Positions 32,858-41,179 of a DNA stretch of 62,966 nt are shown piece by piece. Each line of letters starts with the position of its first letter. The stretch's first letter is position 1. Below the pieces are notes generated by a model. The model did not search any database, was not told the origin of the DNA, and saw nothing but the letters and a program-made list of their open reading frames with translations. The DNA comes from CBDUBH01 sp965365345 (lineage in GTDB: Bacteria; Bacteroidota; Ignavibacteria; Ignavibacteriales; SURF-24): positions 1 to 62,966 of the forward strand of contig CBDUBH010000007.1 in the NCBI GenBank assembly GCA_965365345.1. The letters run 5' to 3'. The position numbers and the translations under genes are program-made.

Positions 32858-33649
32858 TTATAGAATTACTTTTCTCGGTTCTTTAAATTGTCCGGTTAAA
32901 TCTTTTTTAAAACAAATAACAGGTTCGGCAGCCCAACGTGGTGAGGAAAACCTGTAAACAAAGTTCATTATGTTTTTAAACGTCATTGCTTTTAGAGGTG
33001 ACGTTTTTTTCAATTGTAAAAACTTTGTGCTTTCTTTTGGAATACCTAAATAAACTGCTTCAGCAGAAAAACCTTTTGTACTGATATATTCAAGCAAAGT
33101 TCTGTAAGTAAAATATTTCACATGAGCAAAGAATTCATAATGATCTGCTTTATTTAACGGGTTATGAAAAGTTCTGCCCGAAATTAAAAACGGAAGTAAA
33201 TAAGTTAACCCCGAATAGTTTGGAGCCGAAACATAAAAATTTCCTCCAGGTTTAAGTATTCTATTAATTTCGCCTAAGTAATGATCAATATTCATTAAGT
33301 GCTCAATTGTTGCAAGTGAAATTACTGCATCAAAGGAATTACTATCTAAAGGATATTTCTTTTCATCATCATCAATATCAAACGAAATAGTTTCAAGCCC
33401 CTGATCTTCTAAGATTTTCAAACACTTTGGACTGATGTCATTACAAAGAAGTTTTTCAAATTCATAATTCTGTTTGATCCGAGAAGCAACAACTCCAACA
33501 CCGGCAGAAATATCCAGAATATTTTTATGTTTTCTATTTTCAAACAAATCAGGAAAGATCCGGTGTCTTTCATGAACGGCACCATATTCAGTAATTTCAT
33601 TGATGCTTTCTAATCTCTTCTCTTCAAGTTGAATAGCGTCCTTCCTCAT
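32858..33649 (-). CDS. Class I SAM-dependent methyltransferase
   Basis: A 263-residue methyltransferase. Motif I is ILDISAGVGVVASRIK, the acidic residue of strand 2 follows in LLCNDISPKCL, and the post-motif SFDAVISLATIEHLMNIDHYL and ILKPGGNFYVSAPNY are typical of Methyltransf_11/25 families. The N-terminus includes YGAVHERHRIFPDLF. It probably methylates a sugar or nucleotide-linked intermediate of the exopolysaccharide. Its start overlaps the end of the ATP-grasp gene by 26 bp, indicating translational coupling. Confidence 0.85.
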   Translation of the reverse strand: MRKDAIQLEEKRLESINEITEYGAVHERHRIFPDLFENRKHKNILDISAGVGVVASRIKQNYEFEKLLCNDISPKCLKILEDQGLETISFDIDDDEKKYPLDSNSFDAVISLATIEHLMNIDHYLGEINRILKPGGNFYVSAPNYSGLTYLLPFLISGRTFHNPLNKADHYEFFAHVKYFTYRTLLEYISTKGFSAEAVYLGIPKESTKFLQLKKTSPLKAMTFKNIMNFVYRFSSPRWAAEPVICFKKDLTGQFKEPRKVIL

Positions 33650-34865
33650 AATATGCCCTTTTTTCTTTTTTGTGCAATTTTTTATTAATAAATTTTAATC
33701 CCATTTTTAGAAGATCATAAGTTCGCTTTATTGCCGGCTTTATATCCTCAATATCTTCAACCGCAAAAATATTTTTATGGATATATGGCTCAACCAATTT
33801 TGAAAAATTTTCTTTATGTATAGTTTTTTTAATTACCATTAATAAATCTCTGGTTGAATCTATCCAATAAATATTTTTTTCATAATCATCTATTTGTTCG
33901 ATATTCCGATCTGTTAAATTATGATACATAAGCCATGGAAAATTTATTCCGCATTTTGTGGAAAGTAAAATTGATCTGTTAAATCTTCCGTTTACCTCCA
34001 TGAATTTATATTTGCAATCACGCTTATCATATTTATATTCCAGACATGCATAGCCGTTAAACTTTAATTCACTTAAAAGCTTTTGCGAGTAAATTTTCAA
34101 CTCATCAATTCTTTCGCAGCTTTTGACAGAACAAGGAACTCCAAATCCGTTTGGAGAATATCTTATTTTTTGTGCAGTAAAATCAGATGATATTTTGCCG
34201 TTCTCAATTATGCAATTGTAATTATATCCTTGTGTATCTTCACCCGGAATTAATTCTTGAATCACAACTTCAAGATTTAAATTGTGAGCTTTATATACTT
34301 CTTCAAATAGTTCAAAACTATTATTTACAATGGTCATTTTTCTATCAAAAGCCTGAAAATAAAGGTGACTTTTCGCTGGTTTTACAATTACCGGGAATTG
34401 TATTTTAGAGATCTCCATTTCATTGATGCTATCTCCGATCAATGTTTTCGGGTGCGGAACATCAATTCTTTCAGCAATTGAGTATGAATATTGCTTATCA
34501 ACTATTTTATTTATTACATCATAATCAGCACAGCCGACTATAAAATAATTTTCCAGAAGCTTTTTATTTTTTGAAACTGCGGTTAAAGTTGCATCATCAG
34601 CAGGAAACAAAACGCTTTTGCCGATTCTTTTTGATAGAGAAATTAATTCTTCAATGAATTTCGGTTCTTCATTTTCGGGATGTGCAGAATAAAATTTTTC
34701 CTTTACATATTTGGATACAAAACCCATATCTTTTTTTTCATAGTAAACAGAATAAACCGGAATGTTCATAACGCCCAAAGACCGAATAATTCCCAGTCCC
34801 ATTGTATGGGCAGAAAGAACGACTGCAGGAATTCTATTTACGTTTTTTTCAAACAAAACACCCAC
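33624..34865 (-). CDS. ATP-grasp carboxylate-amine ligase
   Basis: A 413-residue ATP-grasp enzyme. A Rossmann-like pre-ATP-grasp domain (AVVLSAHTMGLGIIRSLG, IPVYSVYY, LFPADDATL) is followed by the ATP-grasp core: FPVIVKPAKSHLYFQAF, VVIQELIPGED, ACLEYKYD and the metal ligand strand YKFMEVNGRF. These enzymes form amide or ester bonds from a carboxylate through an acyl-phosphate. In exopolysaccharide loci they are thought to attach amino acids to uronic acids or make peptide-like decorations; the substrate here is not known. The start is a GTG at 34865, 28 bp inside the previous gene's end. Confidence 0.83.
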   Translation of the reverse strand: MGVLFEKNVNRIPAVVLSAHTMGLGIIRSLGVMNIPVYSVYYEKKDMGFVSKYVKEKFYSAHPENEEPKFIEELISLSKRIGKSVLFPADDATLTAVSKNKKLLENYFIVGCADYDVINKIVDKQYSYSIAERIDVPHPKTLIGDSINEMEISKIQFPVIVKPAKSHLYFQAFDRKMTIVNNSFELFEEVYKAHNLNLEVVIQELIPGEDTQGYNYNCIIENGKISSDFTAQKIRYSPNGFGVPCSVKSCERIDELKIYSQKLLSELKFNGYACLEYKYDKRDCKYKFMEVNGRFNRSILLSTKCGINFPWLMYHNLTDRNIEQIDDYEKNIYWIDSTRDLLMVIKKTIHKENFSKLVEPYIHKNIFAVEDIEDIKPAIKRTYDLLKMGLKFINKKLHKKEKRAYYEEGRYST

Positions 34866-35716
34866 CTGTTTGGTAAATGGTTTAATAATTTAGGTGCATT
34901 TTTTTTCACTAATTTATTAATAAAATCATTAAGTTTTAATGAAGTACTCAGTGGGAGAATTTTTTTATTAAAAAAAGTTAAGGGTCCAAATCCTATGGGA
35001 TGCACAGAAAGAATTTCATAACCGTTATCACTGAAAAGTTTCTTTATCTTTCTTAATGAATATCTTTTATTTGCAAAATTTTCGTTTGTGCTTATCTCTG
35101 ATAATTTTTCATCTTGCAGATATGGATTTGATTTTTTCTTTGTTAAATATTTCAAACCTTTTACAAAATAGATATAAGGATCGAGTACGTTTTTCAATTT
35201 AAAAAGATTAGGTGCGGAAATTATTAATACACCGTTTTTTTTAAGTACTCTGTTTATTTCAGTCAATCCCGTATTATCATTTGATAAATATTCAAGCACA
35301 CCAAGACAAGTAATAAAATTAAATTGACCATCTTCAAAAGGCATGCTTTCAACTTCGCTTTTATAGCAATGAGCGTCTTTAATATGATTTCGTTTTATTC
35401 TTTTAATTGTTTCCTGAAGCATTCCTTCAGAAATATCAATTCCTGTAACTGAATGTCCTTTTTTTGAAAGCAATTCCAGTAAAACTCCTGTTCCGCAGCC
35501 AATATCAAGAATATTTTCAGATTTTGAATTTGTATATTTATCAATTAAACTTAATGTAATTTCTTGACGCAAAACCATATCTGCTCTTTGATGAGAAGCT
35601 GATTTACCAATTTGATGGTCATCATCGTAAACTACGTTCCAATATTCAGTTTTGGAAGTGAAATAATTTCCAACTGTTGCTTTATGTTTTTCATCATGCA
35701 GATTTTTAAGAGCCAT
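34838..35716 (-). CDS. Class I SAM-dependent methyltransferase
   Basis: A 292-residue methyltransferase of the UbiE/Methyltransf_11 type. Motif I reads ILDIGCGTGVLLELLSKKGHSVTGIDISEGML, followed by PFEDGQFNFITCLGVLEYL and INRVLKKNGVLIISAPN. The front segment KTEYWNVVYDDD is common in methyltransferases of glycan clusters. It overlaps the ATP-grasp gene by 28 bp and begins 5 bp after the deacetylase gene. The acceptor is probably a sugar or a lipid-linked intermediate. Confidence 0.86.
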   Translation of the reverse strand: MALKNLHDEKHKATVGNYFTSKTEYWNVVYDDDHQIGKSASHQRADMVLRQEITLSLIDKYTNSKSENILDIGCGTGVLLELLSKKGHSVTGIDISEGMLQETIKRIKRNHIKDAHCYKSEVESMPFEDGQFNFITCLGVLEYLSNDNTGLTEINRVLKKNGVLIISAPNLFKLKNVLDPYIYFVKGLKYLTKKKSNPYLQDEKLSEISTNENFANKRYSLRKIKKLFSDNGYEILSVHPIGFGPLTFFNKKILPLSTSLKLNDFINKLVKKNAPKLLNHLPNRWVFCLKKT

Positions 35717-35721
35717 AATAA

Positions 35722-36684
35722 TTATCCCACTTGATTAATTATATTATAATCAGTTTGATTCTTGATCGAACTGAGCATTGAATTTTTAAAATATGCAGCC
35801 AAATCCTTGGGTAAACCGTTCCAGTATAATCCTGAATAGTTATCCTGAACATATTTTATTAATTCAGTGAAAAATTTTACCGGATACTCTTCTTCAATAT
35901 TTTTCCTTTCATGAAAATTGATGTAATCCGGATGAACATTTACCAAAACCATTCCTCCGTTTTCCGCAATCCAATCAATTTTTCTTTTCCAAATATCAAT
36001 ATTATTTTGACGCATAATTACAAACAAAGTAAAATCTTGCGGAATCGTATAAGGCATTTCAACATATCCTGTTTCAGGCGAGCCGTTTGCAACCCAAAAC
36101 GGAAATATTGTTTTTACCCCATCTGACTGAGGTTCAAAAGGATCTGTATCAAAAGTTGAAAGATCATATTCAATATCTAAATCATGCAACCATTCCAATT
36201 TATGGTGCATAGCCGGAGAGCGAAAACCTACGGACCTCCAATTTTTTAAGAACTGATTTATAAGAGTTGCTCTTTTATTAAATGTTTCTCTTGATTCATA
36301 TAATCTGCCATCGTGATATAACCCGTGAACTCCTATCTCAAAACCATTTTCTTCTAACGCTTTACGTATAAACCTTGATTCACCGTATCGAAATGGGACA
36401 AAATAATATCCTGATCTTATTCCGAATTCCATTTCAATATTCATCAAAGTATAGCATTTCTCTTGCCCTCTTTCCCATTCAACATCATGCGTAACCACAA
36501 AAGCGAACTTTTTTCCTTCCGGCCATCCGCACCAGTTGATTGGAATGTTTTTAGTTTGAAAATCAATTGGCCACGCTGCTTTATGTGAATAATACTTATA
36601 CCGTACAAGCTGCCTTCTTAAAAATAACTGCAGAGGTCTAGGAATTATGGGCTTCAATTTGTAAAAAATTCTGCATCCTCTCAT
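35722..36684 (-). CDS. Polysaccharide deacetylase-family (NodB-like) protein
   Basis: A 320-residue carbohydrate esterase 4-like protein. FVVTHDVEWERG holds the motif 1 Asp (HDVE in place of the usual FDDG), HGLYHDGRLYE is the metal-binding motif 2 (H-x-x-x-H), GFRSPAMHH is motif 3, and VLVNVHPDYINFHE the last His motif. No signal peptide is seen, so it may act on cytoplasmic lipid-linked intermediates. The HDVE variant is also seen in deacetylases associated with EpsH/exosortase-type polysaccharide loci. It lies between the FemAB-like and methyltransferase genes. Confidence 0.8.
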   Translation of the reverse strand: MRGCRIFYKLKPIIPRPLQLFLRRQLVRYKYYSHKAAWPIDFQTKNIPINWCGWPEGKKFAFVVTHDVEWERGQEKCYTLMNIEMEFGIRSGYYFVPFRYGESRFIRKALEENGFEIGVHGLYHDGRLYESRETFNKRATLINQFLKNWRSVGFRSPAMHHKLEWLHDLDIEYDLSTFDTDPFEPQSDGVKTIFPFWVANGSPETGYVEMPYTIPQDFTLFVIMRQNNIDIWKRKIDWIAENGGMVLVNVHPDYINFHERKNIEEEYPVKFFTELIKYVQDNYSGLYWNGLPKDLAAYFKNSMLSSIKNQTDYNIINQVG

Positions 36685-36710
36685 CTAACTTCCCTTTCAT
36701 ATTATTATCC

Positions 36711-37751
36711 TTATCCAACATGTTTATATAAAATGTTTCCTGCTAATCTTAATAATGGAACGGGAAGTTTCTTTAGATAATTTTTTCCTGTAAAATTACT
36801 AATGAAATTTCCGCTATGAACTACCTGATCATTTTTCAGATCGTATTTATAATAATGAATTAGTGAGGCCAAAGCCCCCCAGCCGCTTTTAAATTGTAAT
36901 AAACCTTCATTTCCAAATTCAGTTCTTCCAAAAGAAAATTCGGTAAATGATCTTTCCAGTGCCCATTTTATTGCTTCATCAAACAAAAGAAAATTTGCAA
37001 AATAATCTTTGTATAATAAATTTGAAGCTCCGAATTTGTATATTAGCTTTTTGTTAAATAAAAAGAACACAGCTCCTGAAATCGGTAAATCATTTTTTTT
37101 GATAATGATCACAAAGCCCATTTTTTCTTTTATGATATTCTGAAAGATGGACTTAAAAAAATATAATGGCTGAGGAATCATGCCCTGTCTTTTTCTTGTA
37201 AGGCAATGAAGTTTATAATAATCCTCAATTACATTTTCACCATTATTTATTTCAATTTTCAGATTTGAATTTTTAGCTTTTTTAATTTTTGCTAAATAAT
37301 TCTTTCTGAAATTAAGAGCTATAGTTTCATAACTATCATCTAAGAACAAATTATGATCATAATATTTAGAGAAAAAAGAACTTTGATTTATCAAATTACT
37401 TTCGCCCCGCAATTCAATGCTTTTCCATTTAAATTGCTTCGAAGCTAGAATAATTTTCTGAAACACCAAAGGATCATCAGCATCTTTACTTATCAGAGGC
37501 TTGCAATAATCACTAAAAGCCATTGATACACCTTTTTTTCCTGTAATAAAGCTATTGACTTCGGTTACAGGAAGAATGAATTTAAAAGCATTTTTATCTT
37601 TCAGCACAAAGCTTAGTGTTTTATATCCATAACTCCCGTAAAGAACTTTTGCCCAATTAGTTGTATGAAATATATTGGCATCACTAAAAGCTAATAATTG
37701 ATCATTCCACTCTTTAATTTTCACCGGATCAGTAATTTCAAATGAATTCAT
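36711..37751 (-). CDS. FemAB/GNAT-like peptidyl- or aminoacyl-transferase
   Basis: A 346-residue protein with two GNAT-like halves. The front NIFHTTNWAKVLYGSYGYK, GVSMAFSDYCKPLIS and the second half YYKLHCLTRKRQGMIPQPLYFF, ISGAVFFLFNKKLIYKFGAS and EFSFGRTEFGNEGLLQFKSGWG match the FemAB/BioF2-like acyltransferase group, including relatives found in exosortase-linked loci. These enzymes transfer an amino acid from aminoacyl-tRNA or an acyl group from CoA. Together with the ATP-grasp gene it points to an amino-acid-decorated glycan; that is inference. No exosortase gene is in the locus. Confidence 0.78.
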   Translation of the reverse strand: MNSFEITDPVKIKEWNDQLLAFSDANIFHTTNWAKVLYGSYGYKTLSFVLKDKNAFKFILPVTEVNSFITGKKGVSMAFSDYCKPLISKDADDPLVFQKIILASKQFKWKSIELRGESNLINQSSFFSKYYDHNLFLDDSYETIALNFRKNYLAKIKKAKNSNLKIEINNGENVIEDYYKLHCLTRKRQGMIPQPLYFFKSIFQNIIKEKMGFVIIIKKNDLPISGAVFFLFNKKLIYKFGASNLLYKDYFANFLLFDEAIKWALERSFTEFSFGRTEFGNEGLLQFKSGWGALASLIHYYKYDLKNDQVVHSGNFISNFTGKNYLKKLPVPLLRLAGNILYKHVG

Positions 37752-37766
37752 GATTTCAATACTTTA

Positions 37767-40238
37767 TTAATACTGTTTTTTTCTTTTAAATAATTTCAGA
37801 AACTTATCATCAGATTTTTCATTACCGTAATAATAACCATATCCGTAACCATATCTGTATTTGAATGATGTATTCTCAATATCGCAAGCATTAATCAATG
37901 CTCCATGAACATTTATATTTGCTTCCCTTATTTCCTGGAGACCTAATTCTATGCTTTCACGGTATGTATAATTTGGTCTGATCACAATCAAAGCATTACT
38001 GCAGACCTTGCCTAAAATAAGTGTATCAGCCACTTTGGTAACAGGAGGAGTGTCAATTATTATGTAGTCATAATTATTTGCAAGCAGACTCAATAAGATC
38101 TTCAACTTATCATTATCAATAATTTCGGTTGAGTTGCGTGTAACTCCACCTGATGTGATTATACTTAAAGAGCCTTTACTATTTTCTATATCAGCGGTAA
38201 CTACTTGATGAATATGAGGAATTTCATTGCTCGATGTTAAGTATTGTATCATTCCGGGCGCGTCTTTGTGAAGATCAAATACAGTTGATAAGCCGGCTTT
38301 GCGAAGATCGGCATCAATTAACAAAACTTTATTTCCTGAATGTATCAAAGAGAAAGCAAGATTAGCTGTAACAGTTGTTTTTCCGGTATCTTCTTCAAAA
38401 CTGGTAAGCATGAAAACTTTTCTTGAATTTTTAAAAATGAAGGAAAGTTTTATTTTTAATAATCTGTATGATTCTTTATGCAGATTATAATCATTTGAAG
38501 CTGTTACAATTTTTTCTTTATAATCCGGGGATTTTCTTATTTTTTTATTTATTGCATGAGAAAATTTAGGGAACACAGCAAGAATTGGAAGTTTGAAATG
38601 TTCTTCTATTAAAGAAATATTCACTAATTTCCTGTTAAACAATTCAGTAACAAAAATCAGAAAAAATCCTATGATTGAGCCGCCGAATAAACCGATGATC
38701 AAATTGAGAAATGATAAAGGATAAACAGGAGAACTTGGAACTTTAGCCAGATCGATAATTGCAATATCCTGAAGTTTAGAAAGTTCAGCCATTCTAAGTT
38801 CTTCTTTTTGATCCAGCATAATAGAATACATTTCTTCAAATACTTTTTGCTGCCTTACAAGATCTGCCAACTTGCTTTCCTGTGGCGGCAAGCTTGTCAT
38901 TTTCTGATTGTATTTATCGATCAAGCTATTGATTTCATTTAATTTTTTTCCGTTGGAAGCAACAATAATTTTGTAAGCGGTTAAAGTGTTTTTGTTATGC
39001 TCGGCAAGTTTTTCTTTTATCTGTTGGATTTGATCCGTAACAATTGCTACATCAGGATGATTTTCTTTTCGTTTTTGAAGAAGCTGAGTCTTTTGTAATT
39101 CCAGATTTGAAAGCTGCTGCTGAAGATCAGCAAATGGACTGTTTTGCCTGTTTACTTCATCCGGAGCAAGATATGTTTGATCAACATAAGAATTATTATT
39201 TAGGTGTTCCTGTATTTCATAAATTTTATTTTCATAATCAATCAAAGTTAAATTTGTTTTTACTCTTTCTGCTTCCAGTTCAGTTATTCTTTGTATCAGA
39301 TCCCTGCTGTTATCAGTAATATTTGTTATATGGGATCTTGCCTTGAACTGAGTTATAGAATCCTGAACTACTTTAAGCTTTTCGCCAATTTCTTTTATTT
39401 GATTATCTAAAAATTCATAAGAGTAAGAAACTGATTGTTTTTTATGTTTTAATCTCGATTCTTTAAATTGATCTGCCATTGTATTTGCAATTTGCATTGC
39501 TGTATTTGGAGATGTAGATGAAACTTCAATCTCAATTAAATCAGTTTTTGATTTTCTTTTTACTTCAACAATTTTATTTAGTTCGGAGATCAATGATTTA
39601 TCATCATTAAATTTAAAGTATAGTTTATCACCTACTTTTGCGTTATCCCAACTAAATGAAAAAGAAGCATCATTAAACTTGAAAACATCTTCTATCCAAA
39701 AATTATCAAATTTATCTTCTTCCGGTTTTTGGTATGTTACTTTAAATTTGTTCTCATCCCTTTTTTCAATTATCATATTCAGATTTTCAATATCATTCCC
39801 GAAAAAGACTTTACTGAATTTCGGCAGTTCTTTTTCATTTTCTTCGATATAAGGAAATAAATAAGAGTTTATTTTTTTTATGGATCCGTCACTATATTCA
39901 ATCTTCTGAACTTTCAGGTTTAATTTTAATTCATCAATAACACTATTGAAAACATTATTTGTTTTTACCAGTTCGATTTCAGTTTCAACTTCATCATTGC
40001 TGTTCATCATCATATAACCATTAATATTACTGGTCGTAAATGATTTCTTATCTTGATTTTCTTTTTTTAATAATACAGCGGTTTGATAAATTTTAGGACT
40101 CAAGGTGTTATAAAGGAAGGCAATTGAAACTGCGATAATTAGGGATACGATTAGATAATATTTTTTTCTCATTATTATTTGAAGAAGATCATCAAATGAT
40201 TTATCATTCTTCTTTTGAAAATTTGAATTATGTTGCAC
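37767..40238 (-). CDS. Wzc-like polysaccharide co-polymerase with tyrosine autokinase domain
   Basis: An 823-residue inner-membrane protein. An N-terminal Wzz domain (first span near residues 31-50), long periplasmic coiled coils (about 270-480), a second span near 515-535 and a cytoplasmic BY-kinase domain from about 580. The kinase has a Walker A that reads EEDTGKTTVTANLA, Walker A' LLIDADLRKAG and Walker B YIIIDTPP. The C-terminus is a Tyr cluster (YRYGYGYGYYYGNE) for autophosphorylation. It controls chain length and export together with the Wza-like protein encoded 15 bp upstream. The start is GTG at 40238 after GAGGGAT. Confidence 0.92.
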   Translation of the reverse strand: MQHNSNFQKKNDKSFDDLLQIIMRKKYYLIVSLIIAVSIAFLYNTLSPKIYQTAVLLKKENQDKKSFTTSNINGYMMMNSNDEVETEIELVKTNNVFNSVIDELKLNLKVQKIEYSDGSIKKINSYLFPYIEENEKELPKFSKVFFGNDIENLNMIIEKRDENKFKVTYQKPEEDKFDNFWIEDVFKFNDASFSFSWDNAKVGDKLYFKFNDDKSLISELNKIVEVKRKSKTDLIEIEVSSTSPNTAMQIANTMADQFKESRLKHKKQSVSYSYEFLDNQIKEIGEKLKVVQDSITQFKARSHITNITDNSRDLIQRITELEAERVKTNLTLIDYENKIYEIQEHLNNNSYVDQTYLAPDEVNRQNSPFADLQQQLSNLELQKTQLLQKRKENHPDVAIVTDQIQQIKEKLAEHNKNTLTAYKIIVASNGKKLNEINSLIDKYNQKMTSLPPQESKLADLVRQQKVFEEMYSIMLDQKEELRMAELSKLQDIAIIDLAKVPSSPVYPLSFLNLIIGLFGGSIIGFFLIFVTELFNRKLVNISLIEEHFKLPILAVFPKFSHAINKKIRKSPDYKEKIVTASNDYNLHKESYRLLKIKLSFIFKNSRKVFMLTSFEEDTGKTTVTANLAFSLIHSGNKVLLIDADLRKAGLSTVFDLHKDAPGMIQYLTSSNEIPHIHQVVTADIENSKGSLSIITSGGVTRNSTEIIDNDKLKILLSLLANNYDYIIIDTPPVTKVADTLILGKVCSNALIVIRPNYTYRESIELGLQEIREANINVHGALINACDIENTSFKYRYGYGYGYYYGNEKSDDKFLKLFKRKKQY

Positions 40239-40253
40239 TTTTATCCCTCTTTT

Positions 40254-40856
40254 TTATCTGACAAATAATCCTACTACGGTAGCCAAAACAGCAATGCCCG
40301 AAACAATAAAAGTTGTATTTCTAAAACTCACCCACCACTTACGCGGCACAAAAATTTGGTCGCTCGAAAGTAAACCGATATCACTTAATCCACTTCCTTT
40401 TTTTATTAAGGAATTTGCATCTACTTCCATATTTTGATTATTCCGGATCAACTTTATATCATCAAGATCGGCATCACTTGTTTCACCGCCTGCAATTGCA
40501 ATAAGATCAGAGAGTTTTTCAACCCCTGTAAAATAATAATAGCCCGGTTTTCGCACCTCGCCGAAAATATATATTTTATAAAGAGGCTGGATATTTAGTT
40601 CTGGGGATTTGTAAAGAGAATCATATTTTTGATGTATCAATGTTCTTACAACACTGAATTCACGGGATGAAGTCTGAATATCTCCAATATAAGGTAATTG
40701 TAGAAATCCATCTTCCTGCACAAAATAATCACCCGTTATTTGATCAGTAATATTGAAAAAGGAAATTCGCACACCATCTCCCGGATTTAACCTTTGGGAG
40801 AAAATAGATAAAGGAAAGGAATATAATACAACGAAGAGTAGTATTAATACTTTCAT
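40254..40856 (-). CDS. Wza-like polysaccharide export protein
   Basis: A 200-residue exported protein with signal peptide (MKVLILLFVVLYSFPLSIFS), a Poly_export domain (LNPGDGVRISFFNITDQITGDYFVQEDG, LQLPYIGDIQ) and an SLBB-like segment (IYIFGEVRKPGYYYF, LSDLIAIAGG), ending in a hydrophobic span near 178-197. There is no lipobox Cys, and a single SLBB copy makes it shorter than E. coli Wza. It forms the periplasmic/outer-membrane export conduit. It is the first gene of the locus, with GAGGG just before the ATG at 40856 and a structured leader upstream. Confidence 0.88.
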   Translation of the reverse strand: MKVLILLFVVLYSFPLSIFSQRLNPGDGVRISFFNITDQITGDYFVQEDGFLQLPYIGDIQTSSREFSVVRTLIHQKYDSLYKSPELNIQPLYKIYIFGEVRKPGYYYFTGVEKLSDLIAIAGGETSDADLDDIKLIRNNQNMEVDANSLIKKGSGLSDIGLLSSDQIFVPRKWWVSFRNTTFIVSGIAVLATVVGLFVR

Positions 40857-40871
40857 TTAATTGCCCTCTTA

Positions 40872-41016
40872 GTATTGAAATATAATTTCAACACTTTGTT
40901 TTTCGGTAAAATAGAAAAATTATTGTTGTTAGTTATTGTTATTGAATTGACATAGAGACAAAATAGTACCCTATGTCTTTTCACTTACAATCTAATATTC
41001 TAGCAATTTTTGTCAA
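40872..41016 (-). promoter_or_regulatory. Promoter and structured leader of the exopolysaccharide operon
   Basis: Within the 323-bp gap 40857-41179, the minus strand has TTGACA at 41011-41016 and TAGATT at 40989-40994 (16-base spacer), giving a predicted start near 40982 and a leader of about 125 nt. The leader holds two hairpins. GACATAG/CTATGTC (40949-40977) has a 15-base loop that itself contains AGACA/TGTCT-type alternative pairing. The second (40872-40894) is a 10-bp stem with one G-U around a 3-base loop, directly in front of the wza ribosome binding site. No T-run follows the first, so it is not a simple terminator. The remaining part of the gap (41017-41179) is AT-rich with no gene seen. 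Confidence 0.5.
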
Positions 41017-41179
41017 GCGTTAAATGCACTTAACAAAACATTTTTTTATAAAAGTAAAGATGAATAGTCCGATTTAATTTTTACAATGCTATTTTTGAAT
41101 ATTATTTAACTAATATTCATTAAATTATACCCGAAATCTAATTTTATTACCTTAATAATCAAGTGCCTTTTTTAATCAC

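Noticed and set aside
26105..40856. Exosortase (XrtA/EpsH)-type protein sorting system
   Set aside because: FemAB-like, deacetylase and ATP-grasp genes fit, but no exosortase membrane protein and no PEP-CTERM-type cargo were found.
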